Below are positions 51,810-60,191 of a stretch of DNA of 64,000 nt, piece by piece (position 1 is the first letter of the stretch; each line of letters starts with the position of its first letter). The notes beneath the pieces were generated by a model. It searched no databases and was not told the DNA's origin. It saw only the letters and a list, made by a program, of their open reading frames with translations. A program made the position numbers and the translations under genes. Source of the stretch: Brevinematales bacterium (GTDB lineage: Bacteria > Spirochaetota > Brevinematia > Brevinematales > GWF1-51-8); the NCBI GenBank assembly GCA_020059465.1, contig JAGVBZ010000001.1, positions 95,001 to 159,000 on the forward strand. The letters run 5' to 3'.

Positions 51810-51838
51810 ATTATAATTATTTCATAACAATAAGTCAA
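51810..51838 (-). promoter_or_regulatory. Promoter of the hybrid histidine kinase gene
   Basis: On the minus strand TTGACT (51833-51838) and TATAAT (51810-51815) are 17 bp apart, 71 bp upstream of the ATG. The rest of the 346-bp gap (51739-52084) is AT-rich and otherwise featureless; the MCP start at 52085 has a GGAGGG site. Confidence 0.6.
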
Positions 51839-52084
51839 AATATTTTTTCACGTTAATATATTGTGCGTTCATTTTCTTTATTCCTATATAAAGGAAAAAA
51901 AGCATTATAACTTCTTATTCTTATAACATAAATCCGGTCGAATTATTATCGTGTTATTGAATGGATTTCCTTCATAATATCGTATAGTTAACAGAGATTC
52001 AGTTTAAATATTCTCTATACATTTTTAGTCTTGTGTTTTTTATAATGCTCTGTATAATCTACTATTCCGATTTCGGAGGGATTT

Positions 52085-53407
52085 ATGATGGTATGCATAT
52101 TCTCAGGGATACTGGCATTCTTAACACTATTGTCTATCGGGGGAGCGATTTTATTACCGCAATCCGGTATCCAGACAATTATTCTTTTTACGGGAGGCGT
52201 GTTCTGTTTATCGGAGATCGTCCTGATAGTGGTCTCCGCATTAAAATCGCAAAACCTTGATATTCTCGACAAGCTTGTCGGTTTATCAAAAGAGTATCTT
52301 CCTGCACCTGACTTAAACACTTCTCAATCGCGGGATATTCACAGTCTTGCGAATTCGTTAAGCGAGTATATTCGAAATACAGTAACTATATTTCATCAAA
52401 TCAACAGCGTTTCGAGCGATCTTGGAATGAACAGCAGTTTCCTGATGAAAACATATGAAAACTCTATCCGCGCGATCAATAACATGGACAACGCCTATCG
52501 GTTGATCCGTGAAAAAATGGGTATACAGGAAGAGGCGATCCAGAATACCGGCGCTGCGCTTTCCCAGGGGGTTGAAAGCATGCGTTCTATTTCGCAGAGT
52601 GTGGAACTGCAATCCTCGGCGGTCAAAGAATCTTCCCGAACCGTCCAAATCCTCGTAAATTCCATGACGCAGGTTACCGGCACTGTTTTAGAAGCGGTCG
52701 ATCTGGCAAAAAGCCTGTCCGAGGTGGCCGAACAGGGCGGAGACCTGATACGTGAAACTATCAAATCGATCCAGTTGGTTCAGAAAGAGTCTCAGAATAT
52801 CGGCAAAATCACCAATGTTATTAAAGAAATATCTGATCAAACCAATATCCTTTCTCTGAACGCATCTATCGAATCGGCGCATGCCGGTGATGCCGGAAAA
52901 GGATTTGCGATTGTCGCCCAGGAAATACGCAAACTTTCGGAAAAAAGTACCAAGAACGCTGCGGGTATTGAGGTTTCCACTAAGGAAATTCTCTCGAAGG
53001 TATCGGACTCTGCCGAACTTGCCGGAAAATCGATCGAGGCGTTGGAACATATTCTGAACGGAATTCAAACGACATCAAATATTTTAAATCAGGTCTCCGA
53101 TACAATAAAGGATCAATCGAAAACATCGAACGATATAACAACCGCATTGGCAGAAATGATCAAAAGTACGCACGATGTAAAAACGGAGATCGAGGAACAG
53201 ACATCTGGATGGGAGGAGATATCCAGGATGAGCGATAATTTGAAGGAAGTCGCTCTGCGGGTGAGGGAGGCTCTGAAAACCAGCGAGGATAATGTGCACA
53301 GGGTGTTTGATTCGATCAATGTTCTTGGCAGGGTTTCAATACGAAATACGATTACTTCCGGGCAGATGCATGATACGGTCAAAACAGTATCTACAGTAAA
53401 CGAATAG
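52085..53407 (+). CDS. Methyl-accepting chemotaxis transducer without sensor domain
   Basis: A 440-residue MCP. Two membrane helices (FSGILAFLTLLSIGGAILLP and ILFTGGVFCLSEIVLIVVSA) are separated by only a few residues, so there is no periplasmic ligand domain and no HAMP. The rest is a long coiled coil with the signalling hairpin tip DQTNILSLNASIESAHAGDA near residue 255 and GKGFAIVAQEIRKLSEKS following. It therefore signals to CheA/CheW from a cytoplasmic or membrane input. The four genes of this unit follow each other closely, and the next two encode soluble V4R-like proteins. Confidence 0.92.
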   Translation: MMVCIFSGILAFLTLLSIGGAILLPQSGIQTIILFTGGVFCLSEIVLIVVSALKSQNLDILDKLVGLSKEYLPAPDLNTSQSRDIHSLANSLSEYIRNTVTIFHQINSVSSDLGMNSSFLMKTYENSIRAINNMDNAYRLIREKMGIQEEAIQNTGAALSQGVESMRSISQSVELQSSAVKESSRTVQILVNSMTQVTGTVLEAVDLAKSLSEVAEQGGDLIRETIKSIQLVQKESQNIGKITNVIKEISDQTNILSLNASIESAHAGDAGKGFAIVAQEIRKLSEKSTKNAAGIEVSTKEILSKVSDSAELAGKSIEALEHILNGIQTTSNILNQVSDTIKDQSKTSNDITTALAEMIKSTHDVKTEIEEQTSGWEEISRMSDNLKEVALRVREALKTSEDNVHRVFDSINVLGRVSIRNTITSGQMHDTVKTVSTVNE

Positions 53408-53413
53408 GAGATT

Positions 53414-53935
53414 ATGATGGAACTGGAATTCAATCAGCGATTCGATTATTACAATATGCTTCAGTATGTAAACAACGAACCCTCGGTAATGCATTGTCAT
53501 CATTATACAACATTGTTCATCGATCTCGCGCAAAAAACCCGTGAGATGGACGGCCCTCGCTTATTGCAGGAATCGATGGAGGAATCATTCTACCTTGTCT
53601 TAAAGAAGTACTACATTTCAAAAAACATTTCCGACCGGAAAGAGCAAATCGAAATAGCCACGGAATATTTTGCCGCAGTCGGTTTAGGAAAGTTAAATAT
53701 TACCCGGATTCATTCAGACGGCGGATCGGCAGAATTAACCCATTCTCATGTGGATATAGGATGGCTGAAAAAATTCGGAAAAAGTGAAGTCCCGCTCGAC
53801 TTCATTACAATGGGGTATCTTTCCGCCGTGTTTGAATTGGTTTTTAACCATAAGCTTCAGGGATATAATGTTACTCAGACCGAAAGTATCGCAAAAGGTG
53901 ATCGTATATCGCGTTTTGAAATAGTAAGAATATAG
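53414..53935 (+). CDS. V4R-like small sensor protein, copy 1
   Basis: A 173-residue soluble protein starting 6 bp after the MCP stop. The N-terminal part contains SVMHCHHYTTLF. The C-terminal half fits the V4R (4-vinyl-reductase-like) pattern: YFAAVGLGKLNITRIHSDGG, FITMGYLSAVFELVFNHKLQ and the closing TESIAKGDRISRFEIVR, though the usual Cys residues of V4R endings are Ile and Ser here. V4R domains bind small aromatic or hydrophobic molecules. I propose it senses a cytoplasmic ligand and reports to the MCP; that role is inferred. Confidence 0.65.
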   Translation: MMELEFNQRFDYYNMLQYVNNEPSVMHCHHYTTLFIDLAQKTREMDGPRLLQESMEESFYLVLKKYYISKNISDRKEQIEIATEYFAAVGLGKLNITRIHSDGGSAELTHSHVDIGWLKKFGKSEVPLDFITMGYLSAVFELVFNHKLQGYNVTQTESIAKGDRISRFEIVRI

Positions 53936-53952
53936 AATGATTGGGGGAACAC

Positions 53953-54546
53953 ATGTCAATCGATAGAATAACAGCGATTAAACAGCTGTCGCGGATTAAA
54001 GTGCGGGGTGATGAGGACGGGCTGATTGACGCCTTCGGTGTGCTTGTGAATTTTCTCCCGGCGAACTTCTGGAATTCGTTTACTGAGAAGTTATTGAAAT
54101 CCGCCGGAAAAACACATTACCGCGAAGTTGAAGCGGGGCTATACCGCGCCGCCAATGAGTGCGGGTATCATACCGGATGGGGTATTATTAACTCCGAGGA
54201 ATTTAAATCGATTATCGGTCCGATGATCGAGAAGATGCCCGAGGATGTTCTTCACGGTGCATTCGCCGTCCTGACCGCATGGGGATGGGCGGAAACGGAA
54301 ATCACAGAACTTATCCCCGGCGAACGGATGACTGTCCGAGTAAAAAAATACTACGAATCGGAAATAATGGAAACATATAAACTTGAACAGCCAGGGGCTT
54401 TTATGGTAACCGGCATCTGCGCGGCTTTTATGGATCTTGCATACGGCAGCCCGTACCCCGAAGGACTCGGTACGTTTAAATGCGAGCAGAGAAAAGGGAT
54501 AGAGATCGGTGACCCGTTCGGGGAGTTCATTGTTACAAGGAAATAA
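53953..54546 (+). CDS. V4R-like small sensor protein, copy 2
   Basis: A 197-residue soluble protein, starting at the ATG at 53953 after GGGGGA. Its C-terminal half repeats the V4R-like layout: AVLTAWGWAETEITELIPGE, GAFMVTGICAAFMDLAYGSP and FKCEQRKGIEIGDPFGEFIV, the last keeping one Cys where the paralogue has none. The N-terminal half is helical. It lies 17 bp behind the first V4R-like gene and 2 bp before the small unknown gene. Confidence 0.6.
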   Translation: MSIDRITAIKQLSRIKVRGDEDGLIDAFGVLVNFLPANFWNSFTEKLLKSAGKTHYREVEAGLYRAANECGYHTGWGIINSEEFKSIIGPMIEKMPEDVLHGAFAVLTAWGWAETEITELIPGERMTVRVKKYYESEIMETYKLEQPGAFMVTGICAAFMDLAYGSPYPEGLGTFKCEQRKGIEIGDPFGEFIVTRK

Positions 54547-54548
54547 AA

Positions 54549-54836
54549 ATGAAGATTATCGGTATTAAGGAAGTTGAGGACTGCTTCGACCGGTCGATGT
54601 TCAGGGAAATAGAACTCGACCGCCCGGTCTCCTATAGGTTTATAGAGTTCATCGGAAAAACGGGCGAGCTGGAGTACTATCATGAGTTCCCCCGTCCATT
54701 TTTTAAAGTCACAGTTCCATTTAAATATACCCTCAAAGGAATTGAGGGAAGCAGTTCCGTCAGGCTCCTCCTGAAATCCGACTTTGATGCAGTCCTCCGC
54801 GAATTCTGCGAAACAGTCGAATCCTACCCGGAATAA
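54549..54836 (+). CDS. Small protein in the MCP/V4R operon
   Basis: A 95-residue soluble protein with no signal or membrane segment (IKEVEDCFDRSMFREIELDR; FEFPRPFF-like middle; SSVRLLLKSDFDAVLREFCE at the end). No family recognised. It follows the second V4R-like gene at a distance of 2 bp, so it belongs to the same operon and may be part of the same sensory complex. Confidence 0.6.
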   Translation: MKIIGIKEVEDCFDRSMFREIELDRPVSYRFIEFIGKTGELEYYHEFPRPFFKVTVPFKYTLKGIEGSSSVRLLLKSDFDAVLREFCETVESYPE

Positions 54837-54916
54837 TCTAATGAAATTATCAAACGCTTTTTCGGTATGTTTTCCCTATAAACTCTTATTGAATAAACCG
54901 CCTGCCCTGCACCTGT

Positions 54917-55384
54917 CTACTGCAGACCGACCTGCGCAGCCTCCTGCGGATGGTACTTAAGAAGTACGTCGAAATTCGCGTACTGGTTGATAATCAGGAA
55001 ATGCGATGCGGCGACCGCCAATTCGTTCTCGCCCAGTTTACCGTACGCCTCCATCGCGATGCGGATAGTATCGCCGTCGTCCTTGTTATAATGGGCGACC
55101 GCATCAAAGGTGATGGAATCGACCGTATCCTTATCTTCGGGATGCATCTTCTGGCGAATCTGACCGTATGCAGCCATAATTCTGACATACTTCGTTTTCA
55201 GCGCGAGTAACTGATCCCTCACCTGGTCGGCGGGAGGAATTCCTTTCAGAAGCAGCGCCGCTTCATGCATCGCGGTATGGTAGGTCTGGCCTATCTGCTG
55301 TCCTAAGCTCTCCGGTGAGACTGAGCCGTTTCCGCATCCGGAAAAAATAAGGATAGATATTATTATGAAAGGTATAGTTTTCAT
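54917..55384 (-). CDS. Small lipoprotein of unknown function
   Basis: A 155-residue lipoprotein from the ATG at 55384, which follows GGAGGAATTT; the frame is open further upstream but without a signal peptide. Signal and lipobox are MKTIPFIIISILIFSGCGNG. The mature part is helical with conserved Lys, Asp and Tyr and no known domain. It lies between the MCP/V4R operon (convergent) and the divergent CBM48-like gene. Confidence 0.7.
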   Translation of the reverse strand: MKTIPFIIISILIFSGCGNGSVSPESLGQQIGQTYHTAMHEAALLLKGIPPADQVRDQLLALKTKYVRIMAAYGQIRQKMHPEDKDTVDSITFDAVAHYNKDDGDTIRIAMEAYGKLGENELAVAASHFLIINQYANFDVLLKYHPQEAAQVGLQ

Positions 55385-55458
55385 AAATTCCTCCGCGATT
55401 ACTATAAGGGCGGTTTCCCCGAAAGTCAAGGTACAGCAGACAAGTGTATGCAGCATCC

Positions 55459-55487
55459 TTGACACATTGCTGTTTTAGATATACAAT
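55459..55487 (+). promoter_or_regulatory. Consensus-like promoter of the CBM48 lipoprotein unit
   Basis: TTGACA (55459-55464) and TACAAT (55482-55487) are 17 bp apart, 28 bp ahead of the ATG at 55515. Confidence 0.6.
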
Positions 55488-55514
55488 AAGTATATCCTTC
55501 ATAAGGAGAAATAT

Positions 55515-55919
55515 ATGAAAAAGATTTCTTTATTCTCTGTTTTGACCATTCTGCTTTCCGTTATTTTTCTCTACGGGTGCGGCGGAGGCGGCGCTGTTAC
55601 AAAGGGCGAAACGAGCAGTCTGGAAAGCGGTACTTATAAAAAGGGCAATAACATTATGTTTGTCTATAAAACATCTCAGCCCGATATTAAATCGGTCGCT
55701 GTCACAGGCGACTTCACCCAATGGAAAAAAGAAGGCATTCCGATGGCTTATGAAAAGGGTATCTGGAAGGTCGTTCTTTCCCTTGCGGACGGAATCTATG
55801 CGTATAAACTTGTCATCAACGGGTCTGTCATGATGACACCGCCCGGGGCCGAGGCTTTCGCTCCCGACGGTTTCGGCGGTAAAAACGGCGTATTCGAGAT
55901 CGTTTCTTCAGCACAGTAA
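55515..55919 (+). CDS. Lipoprotein with CBM48/AMPK-type glycogen-binding domain, copy 1
   Basis: A 134-residue lipoprotein with signal and lipobox (SVIFLYGCGG, Cys22). The rest is one beta-sandwich: SVAVTGDFTQWKKEGIPMAY, IWKVVLSLADGIYAYKLVIN and PPGAEAFAPDGFGGKNGVFE. This is the pattern of the AMPK-beta/isoamylase-N glycogen-binding module (TGDFxxW and the GxxNGVFxIV ending). It probably binds glucan or a related polysaccharide in the envelope. Followed by a paralogue and a rhodanese in one unit. Confidence 0.8.
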   Translation: MKKISLFSVLTILLSVIFLYGCGGGGAVTKGETSSLESGTYKKGNNIMFVYKTSQPDIKSVAVTGDFTQWKKEGIPMAYEKGIWKVVLSLADGIYAYKLVINGSVMMTPPGAEAFAPDGFGGKNGVFEIVSSAQ

Positions 55920-55929
55920 GGACAACCCA

Positions 55930-56352
55930 TTGAATTCCAGCCTAATAATGAAATGCATCGGCCTTTCTATCGCTGCCGCTTTTGCTGTCGGTCTGTCGGC
56001 GTGCGGCGGAGAGGATACGGTTAAATCGTCGTCGATCGAATGCACCGGGACTATTCAATTGGGCGTAAACATTCTTTCAAACGGATGCAGGTTTGTGTAT
56101 GAATCAAAGAATATTCAGGTGAAATCGGTCGTACTGACCGGGGATTTCATGAAATGGACGAAGAAAGGCAAACCTATGACATATAACTCCAACACTGGGT
56201 ACTGGAGCGTCATCCATAAGCTCGACCCCGGTGTCTATCAGTACCTGTTTATTATCAACGGAACAAACTGGGTCTGCGACCCGCTGGCAATCGCGAATGT
56301 TCCCGACGGAACATACGGCAAGGTTTCGGTAATCGAGGTCAACGAACCATGA
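55930..56352 (+). CDS. Lipoprotein with CBM48/AMPK-type domain, copy 2
   Basis: A 140-residue lipoprotein, start at a TTG at 55930 behind AAGGA (an ATG at 55948 is in frame but has no ribosome site). Lipobox: FAVGLSACGG. The domain repeats the previous gene: SVVLTGDFMKWTKKGKPMTY, DPGVYQYLFIINGTNWVCDP, ending in YGKVSVIEV. It overlaps the rhodanese start by 4 bp. Two adjacent, similar binding modules suggest a two-site or mixed surface protein. Confidence 0.75.
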   Translation: MNSSLIMKCIGLSIAAAFAVGLSACGGEDTVKSSSIECTGTIQLGVNILSNGCRFVYESKNIQVKSVVLTGDFMKWTKKGKPMTYNSNTGYWSVIHKLDPGVYQYLFIINGTNWVCDPLAIANVPDGTYGKVSVIEVNEP

Positions 56353-56771
56353 GAAGTAAAGTTATTATTTATATATCTCTCCTGCTGCCGTTCCTGATAT
56401 TCTCCGCATGCGGGCAGAAAGGGCTGATCGGCGGCGCGGGTCTAATCATCAATCTCCCGACTGCCGATGCATATAAACTGTATATGGAAAATAGGACAAA
56501 TTCACAGTTTTTTGTGATCGATGTCCGGAAACCGGATGAGTATATCGCGGGACATATTCCGGGCGCGGCCAATATCAATCTATATGACCCCGATTTTCGA
56601 GAGAAGCTGGACAGCCTCGATAAGGATAAGATCTATCTGGTGTACTGCCGCGCGGGAAGCCGCAGCGCTAAAGCATCCCAGATCATGTCCGATCTGAAAT
56701 TTAAAAAAATCTATAATATGGACGGCGGTTTCGACACATGGTACGGTGCGGGATACCCGTCGGAAAAATAG
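56349..56771 (+). CDS. Rhodanese-domain lipoprotein
   Basis: A 140-residue lipoprotein: lipobox SACGQ (Cys21), then a rhodanese fold with FFVIDVRKPDEYIAGHIPGA and the active-site loop YCRAGSRSAKASQIM, with the catalytic Cys in CRxGxRS. The end DGGFDTWYGAGYP is typical. Sulfur transfer in the envelope, for example in detoxification or thiol metabolism. Third gene of the unit with the two CBM48 lipoproteins. Confidence 0.88.
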   Translation: MRSKVIIYISLLLPFLIFSACGQKGLIGGAGLIINLPTADAYKLYMENRTNSQFFVIDVRKPDEYIAGHIPGAANINLYDPDFREKLDSLDKDKIYLVYCRAGSRSAKASQIMSDLKFKKIYNMDGGFDTWYGAGYPSEK

Positions 56772-56775
56772 CCCC

Positions 56776-57099
56776 TCAGCCCCGTTTCACACAATCCCCG
56801 ACCCATCTCAGGTAATCGGGATTTCCTTCGACGACCGGCACCGCGGCGATTTCGGGGACTTCGTACGGATGGATCCGCTTCACCTCAGCTTCGAGTTCTT
56901 GGTAGCATTCCCGGGTCGTTTTCACAATGCACATCCATTCCGGACGGTCCTCGACCTTTCCCTTCCATAGGTACACGCTCCTGATAGGTCCGTTCATCTG
57001 CACACACGCGGCGAGACGTTTCTCCACCAGTTCGTTCGCGAGCATGATCCCGGTTTCCTCGTTCGGCACCGTAACTGTTACCTGTATCACATCGACCAT
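56776..57099 (-). CDS. cutA: CutA divalent-ion tolerance protein
   Basis: A 107-residue CutA, a trimeric cytoplasmic protein linked to copper tolerance: LVEKRLAACVQMNGPIRSVY with the conserved Cys, LWKGKVEDRPEWMCIVKTTR and IHPYEVPEIAAVPVVEGNPD are signature strands. It follows the deacetylase gene by 9 bp, in the same direction, and ends 4 bp from the rhodanese gene. Confidence 0.92.
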   Translation of the reverse strand: MVDVIQVTVTVPNEETGIMLANELVEKRLAACVQMNGPIRSVYLWKGKVEDRPEWMCIVKTTRECYQELEAEVKRIHPYEVPEIAAVPVVEGNPDYLRWVGDCVKRG

Positions 57100-57108
57100 T
57101 ATTCTCTC

Positions 57109-58062
57109 CTATTTCGATACGGATAGTACCTGACCAGGTTTCAACTGAACAATCTTTCCCTTCGACCTGACCCAAAGAACGATCGGGGACGAATTGGAAA
57201 TTATCCCCTCGGGGCTTTTTTCTATCGCGTCCTGAGCGGCGGTAATATAGTCAGCGATTTCCATTGCGGCAGCCGGCCAGATATCTTTTTCCTTAGCGAG
57301 GAGCGCGCAGATATTTTCGATCGCCGTCCAGTTTTTTTCCTTTGCGGAATCCGTCGCGGCGTTATCGAATTCCCATGCGTGCCCCCAGATGAAAAGAAGC
57401 ATCATCTCGTCCTTTTTGGTCTCGATAAATTTCTTCGCCCAGTATTCCCCTGTTCCGGAATGGCAGGTGGGATTCCATACCAGCAGATTCTTGGGCAGAC
57501 GGAAACTCGCGTCGATTGTCACAGTCCTCGAATAGACAATCCCCAGCGACGGTAAAAGATCGAGCACAAGCTGGTTATATGTTCCGAACGGGTAGGACAT
57601 CCCATGGATGGGATATCCGAACACCTTCTCAAGCTTCTCTCTGTCGGCAAGAATTTCGTTCGATACCTTCGACGCCGGTAGGAATTCCAAATGCGGGTGG
57701 GATACCGAATGCGCGGAGACTTCGTGCCCCTTATAAACAGTTTTCAACTGATCGAGCGAGGCCTTGCTTTTTGCGGCAAACTTCCCGGAATTGAGATGAA
57801 ACGTCCCTTTTATCCCGTACTTATTGAATATTTCGATAAGCCGTTTGTCCTGATCGGGACCGTCGTCGAAACTCATCACCAGCGCTTTTAACTTGCCGCC
57901 CGGGAAAACGAACAATCCCGCTATCTTATCATGCTCGATCTTTGTCTCCACATTTACGGGCTTAGGCTTAACCGGCTTGACCACTTTCTTCTTTGGAGCC
58001 GATGAACATGAACCCGATATCAAAATAAGTCCTCCTATTATTGCAATCAGAACCTGCTTCAT
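57109..58062 (-). CDS. Polysaccharide deacetylase lipoprotein
   Basis: A 317-residue lipoprotein (lipobox ISGSCS) of the polysaccharide deacetylase/NodB family: the metal Asp pair in SFDDGPDQDKR near residue 64, HSVSHPHLEFLP near 120 and SYPFGTYNQL near 155, all three active-site motifs. It may modify peptidoglycan or surface glycan. Followed by cutA in the same direction. Confidence 0.88.
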   Translation of the reverse strand: MKQVLIAIIGGLILISGSCSSAPKKKVVKPVKPKPVNVETKIEHDKIAGLFVFPGGKLKALVMSFDDGPDQDKRLIEIFNKYGIKGTFHLNSGKFAAKSKASLDQLKTVYKGHEVSAHSVSHPHLEFLPASKVSNEILADREKLEKVFGYPIHGMSYPFGTYNQLVLDLLPSLGIVYSRTVTIDASFRLPKNLLVWNPTCHSGTGEYWAKKFIETKKDEMMLLFIWGHAWEFDNAATDSAKEKNWTAIENICALLAKEKDIWPAAAMEIADYITAAQDAIEKSPEGIISNSSPIVLWVRSKGKIVQLKPGQVLSVSK

Positions 58063-58119
58063 CTATTCCCCCTTGCCTTTTTATTTATCATATCCTCCCC
58101 GGCCAACCGGGATGGCAGG

Positions 58120-58704
58120 CTATTTCGCAATCAGACCGGTCAGCCATGGGGTCAAGTATACCTCCAGCACAGCAGCGGCTATCAAGAGAGGCAGTATCAT
58201 CAGGACAAAAAGCGCGAATGTTTCGAGTAAAAGCACCTTCGCGGAGACATTCTCCTCGCGGCCGGCGATCCTGACCGATATCGCTTTTGTTATCATCATC
58301 GCCCCCACAAACGAGAGAAGGATCGCGGGAATTTCGAATATTCCGTGGGGCAGGATAGAAACTATCATAAACGCTGTGCCGTGTTCTGGAGCGAGTGTGA
58401 CCATCGCCGCCCCGAGCACCAGAAAATTCAGCCCCACGAGTATAAAGGAAAGTACCGAGAAAATAATCCCGCCCAGCATGATAATCCCGGTACTGCGAAT
58501 ATTATTCATAAATATTCCGGTAACGCTGAACTCCACATCTTTCAGCTTTTCATACAGCATTTCCATCAGGCTCTTTCGCACATCATGTGGAAGAAGCGCC
58601 CCGGTCAAAATCATTAAGGAGGTAAAGATGACCGCGATCAGGAAGATTGTTTTCTCCCGGTAGAGCGCGCGTAACAGCCGGGGATAATTCAATATCTCTT
58701 TCAT
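58120..58704 (-). CDS. SpoIIM/DUF95-type membrane protein
   Basis: A 194-residue membrane protein of the stage II sporulation protein M-like group: FLVLGAAMVTLAPEHGTAFM followed by SILPHGIFEIPAILLSFVGA is the signature. About five hydrophobic segments. The organism need not sporulate; the family is widespread and of uncertain function. Gene order: divergent from the DtxR regulator, upstream of the deacetylase. Confidence 0.83.
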   Translation of the reverse strand: MKEILNYPRLLRALYREKTIFLIAVIFTSLMILTGALLPHDVRKSLMEMLYEKLKDVEFSVTGIFMNNIRSTGIIMLGGIIFSVLSFILVGLNFLVLGAAMVTLAPEHGTAFMIVSILPHGIFEIPAILLSFVGAMMITKAISVRIAGREENVSAKVLLLETFALFVLMILPLLIAAAVLEVYLTPWLTGLIAK

Positions 58705-58764
58705 AGGGCCTTGCTGGTTTTCATGCTTTATTATAACTTTATTTGTATTCTTTGTAAACCATGC

Positions 58765-58793
58765 TTGACTTTTTCACGATTTACTTTTACATT
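58765..58793 (+). promoter_or_regulatory. Putative promoter of the DtxR/MntR-type regulator
   Basis: TTGACT (58765-58770) and TACATT (58788-58793) are 17 bp apart, 28 bp ahead of the ATG at 58822. The -10 box is weak. Confidence 0.4.
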
Positions 58794-58821
58794 GTTAAAT
58801 AGGACTAACTAAGGAAATTCA

Positions 58822-59193
58822 ATGACTAATAGCATGGAAGATTATCTCGAAACAGTTTATCTTATCGTCCGCGATAATAAAGTCGCTCGCGTCAAGGATA
58901 TTGCCGAACGGCTGAATGTTAAAAAGCCGTCGGTCATCAACGCTCTAAAGGAACTTGAGAACGAAAAAATGATTGTACACGAGAAGTACGGATATATCGA
59001 ACTGACGCCCGATGGCGAACGGGAAGGATCGAAAATCTACTCGCGCCACCTTTTACTGAAAAGTTTCCTGACCGATATCCTGCATGTGCCTGAAGAGACT
59101 GCCGAAACCGAAGCCTGCTCGATGGAGCATGTCCTGAGCAGGGGTACGTTCGAGCGTCTTGAAAATTTCATCCAATCACAATTCCGTAAATAA
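58822..59193 (+). CDS. DtxR/MntR-family metal-dependent regulator
   Basis: A 123-residue regulator: EDYLETVYLIVRDNKVARVK is the conserved start, VKDIAERLNVKKPSVINALK the winged helix, and ETEACSMEHVLSRGTFERLE the metal-binding dimer region with Cys, Glu and His ligands. It should repress metal uptake when Mn or Fe is bound. The N-terminal ATG has GGAAA ahead. No transporter gene is next to it. Confidence 0.9.
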   Translation: MTNSMEDYLETVYLIVRDNKVARVKDIAERLNVKKPSVINALKELENEKMIVHEKYGYIELTPDGEREGSKIYSRHLLLKSFLTDILHVPEETAETEACSMEHVLSRGTFERLENFIQSQFRK

Positions 59194-59738
59194 TGCTGCT
59201 CATACTATTCCCGATATCAAACCGCGCTTATTTTCGCCGTCAGGCCGTGATGTTATGTCTCCCTGAGCCAGCCTAATGGGGTAATTTCTTATCGATACAC
59301 CGCTTGTCGGAAACATCCCCTGTCACCGCGAGACGCACAGGGGCAAAGCGGTCAATACGGAATCCGGGATGGATTGCCTTTTCTGTCAGCCCGTGATGAT
59401 CAAATCAAAAGCACCCTTCGGCTTCGCTCAGGATGACAATTCAATCATGACTACGGTCTTGCAGAGGATGACAAATTCAATCAGGACGACAGTCTCGCAG
59501 AGGATGACGGATTCAATCAGGACGACGGTCTCGCAGAGGATGACGGATTCAATCAGGATGACGGCCTCGATAGTATTCGCTTTTACTATACGATAACGCT
59601 GCCATCCTATGCATATTAAAGGGAGAATCGTGAAAAAACATACCGAATATGAGAATAATTTTAATATTTTTCTTATTCACTAAACAATTAGCGGTTTATT
59701 CCGAAAAATAAAACAGAATTGTACATGGGGAGTTCTGT
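59194..59738. other. 545-bp gap with dispersed and tandem repeats
   Basis: No convincing gene. Around 59323 and 59415 lie fragments of the CCCTTCGGCTTCGCTCAGG and GCGAGACGCACAGGGGC type, followed by the 36-bp tandem array and AT-rich sequence up to ndk. A 75-codon frame at 59369-59596 exists only because the repeat length is a multiple of three. Confidence 0.5.
59426..59568. repeat. Tandem array of about four 36-bp units
   Basis: Three units of 36 bp (59461-59496, 59497-59532, 59533-59568), each beginning GCAGAGGATGAC and ending near GGTCTC or GGCCTC, preceded by a degenerate 35-bp unit (59426-59460). The units differ by one to three bases. Non-coding, just upstream of ndk. Confidence 0.85.
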
Positions 59739-60191
59739 ATGGCTATTCAGAGGACATTGACCCTCATAAAACCCGATGCCTATAAAGCGGGTAATATCGG
59801 GAACATTACGGCTATGATAGAAGAAAACGGCTTCAAGATTGTACATGCACTCCTATTTAAATTCACGGAGAAGTCCGCGAAGCAATTCTATAGCGAACAC
59901 GAGGGAAAACCCTTCTTCGACGGCCTGCTACAATTCACCGTATCCGATAAAGTACTCGCCATGGTACTCGAAAAGGAAAACGCCGTCGCCGATTTCCGTA
60001 AGCTGATGGGAGCGACAGATCCCGCGAAAGCGGAACCAGGGACAATTCGCGCAAAATACGGCACCGCATTACCGAAGAACGCAGTACACGGATCGGATAA
60101 AGAAAGCAGCGCGAAAAAGGAAATTACTTATATCTTCGGCGAATTCGCGTCCATCCCGTCCAACGAAAAGAACCACGCCAAAGAATATTAA
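59739..60191 (+). CDS. ndk: Nucleoside diphosphate kinase
   Basis: A 150-residue enzyme that transfers the gamma-phosphate between nucleoside triphosphates: TLTLIKPDAYKAGNIGNITA near residue 4, MGATDPAKAEPGTIRAKYGT and the catalytic His in KNAVHGSDKESSAKKEI near 117. It differs slightly from the classical NAVHGSD-SxxS motif only in spacing. Single gene behind a GGGGAG ribosome site. Confidence 0.95.
   Translation: MAIQRTLTLIKPDAYKAGNIGNITAMIEENGFKIVHALLFKFTEKSAKQFYSEHEGKPFFDGLLQFTVSDKVLAMVLEKENAVADFRKLMGATDPAKAEPGTIRAKYGTALPKNAVHGSDKESSAKKEITYIFGEFASIPSNEKNHAKEY

Noticed and set aside
59369..59596. 75-codon ORF with 12-residue repeats
   Set aside because: Created by the 36-bp tandem repeat; the first part is dispersed-repeat text and there is no ribosome site.
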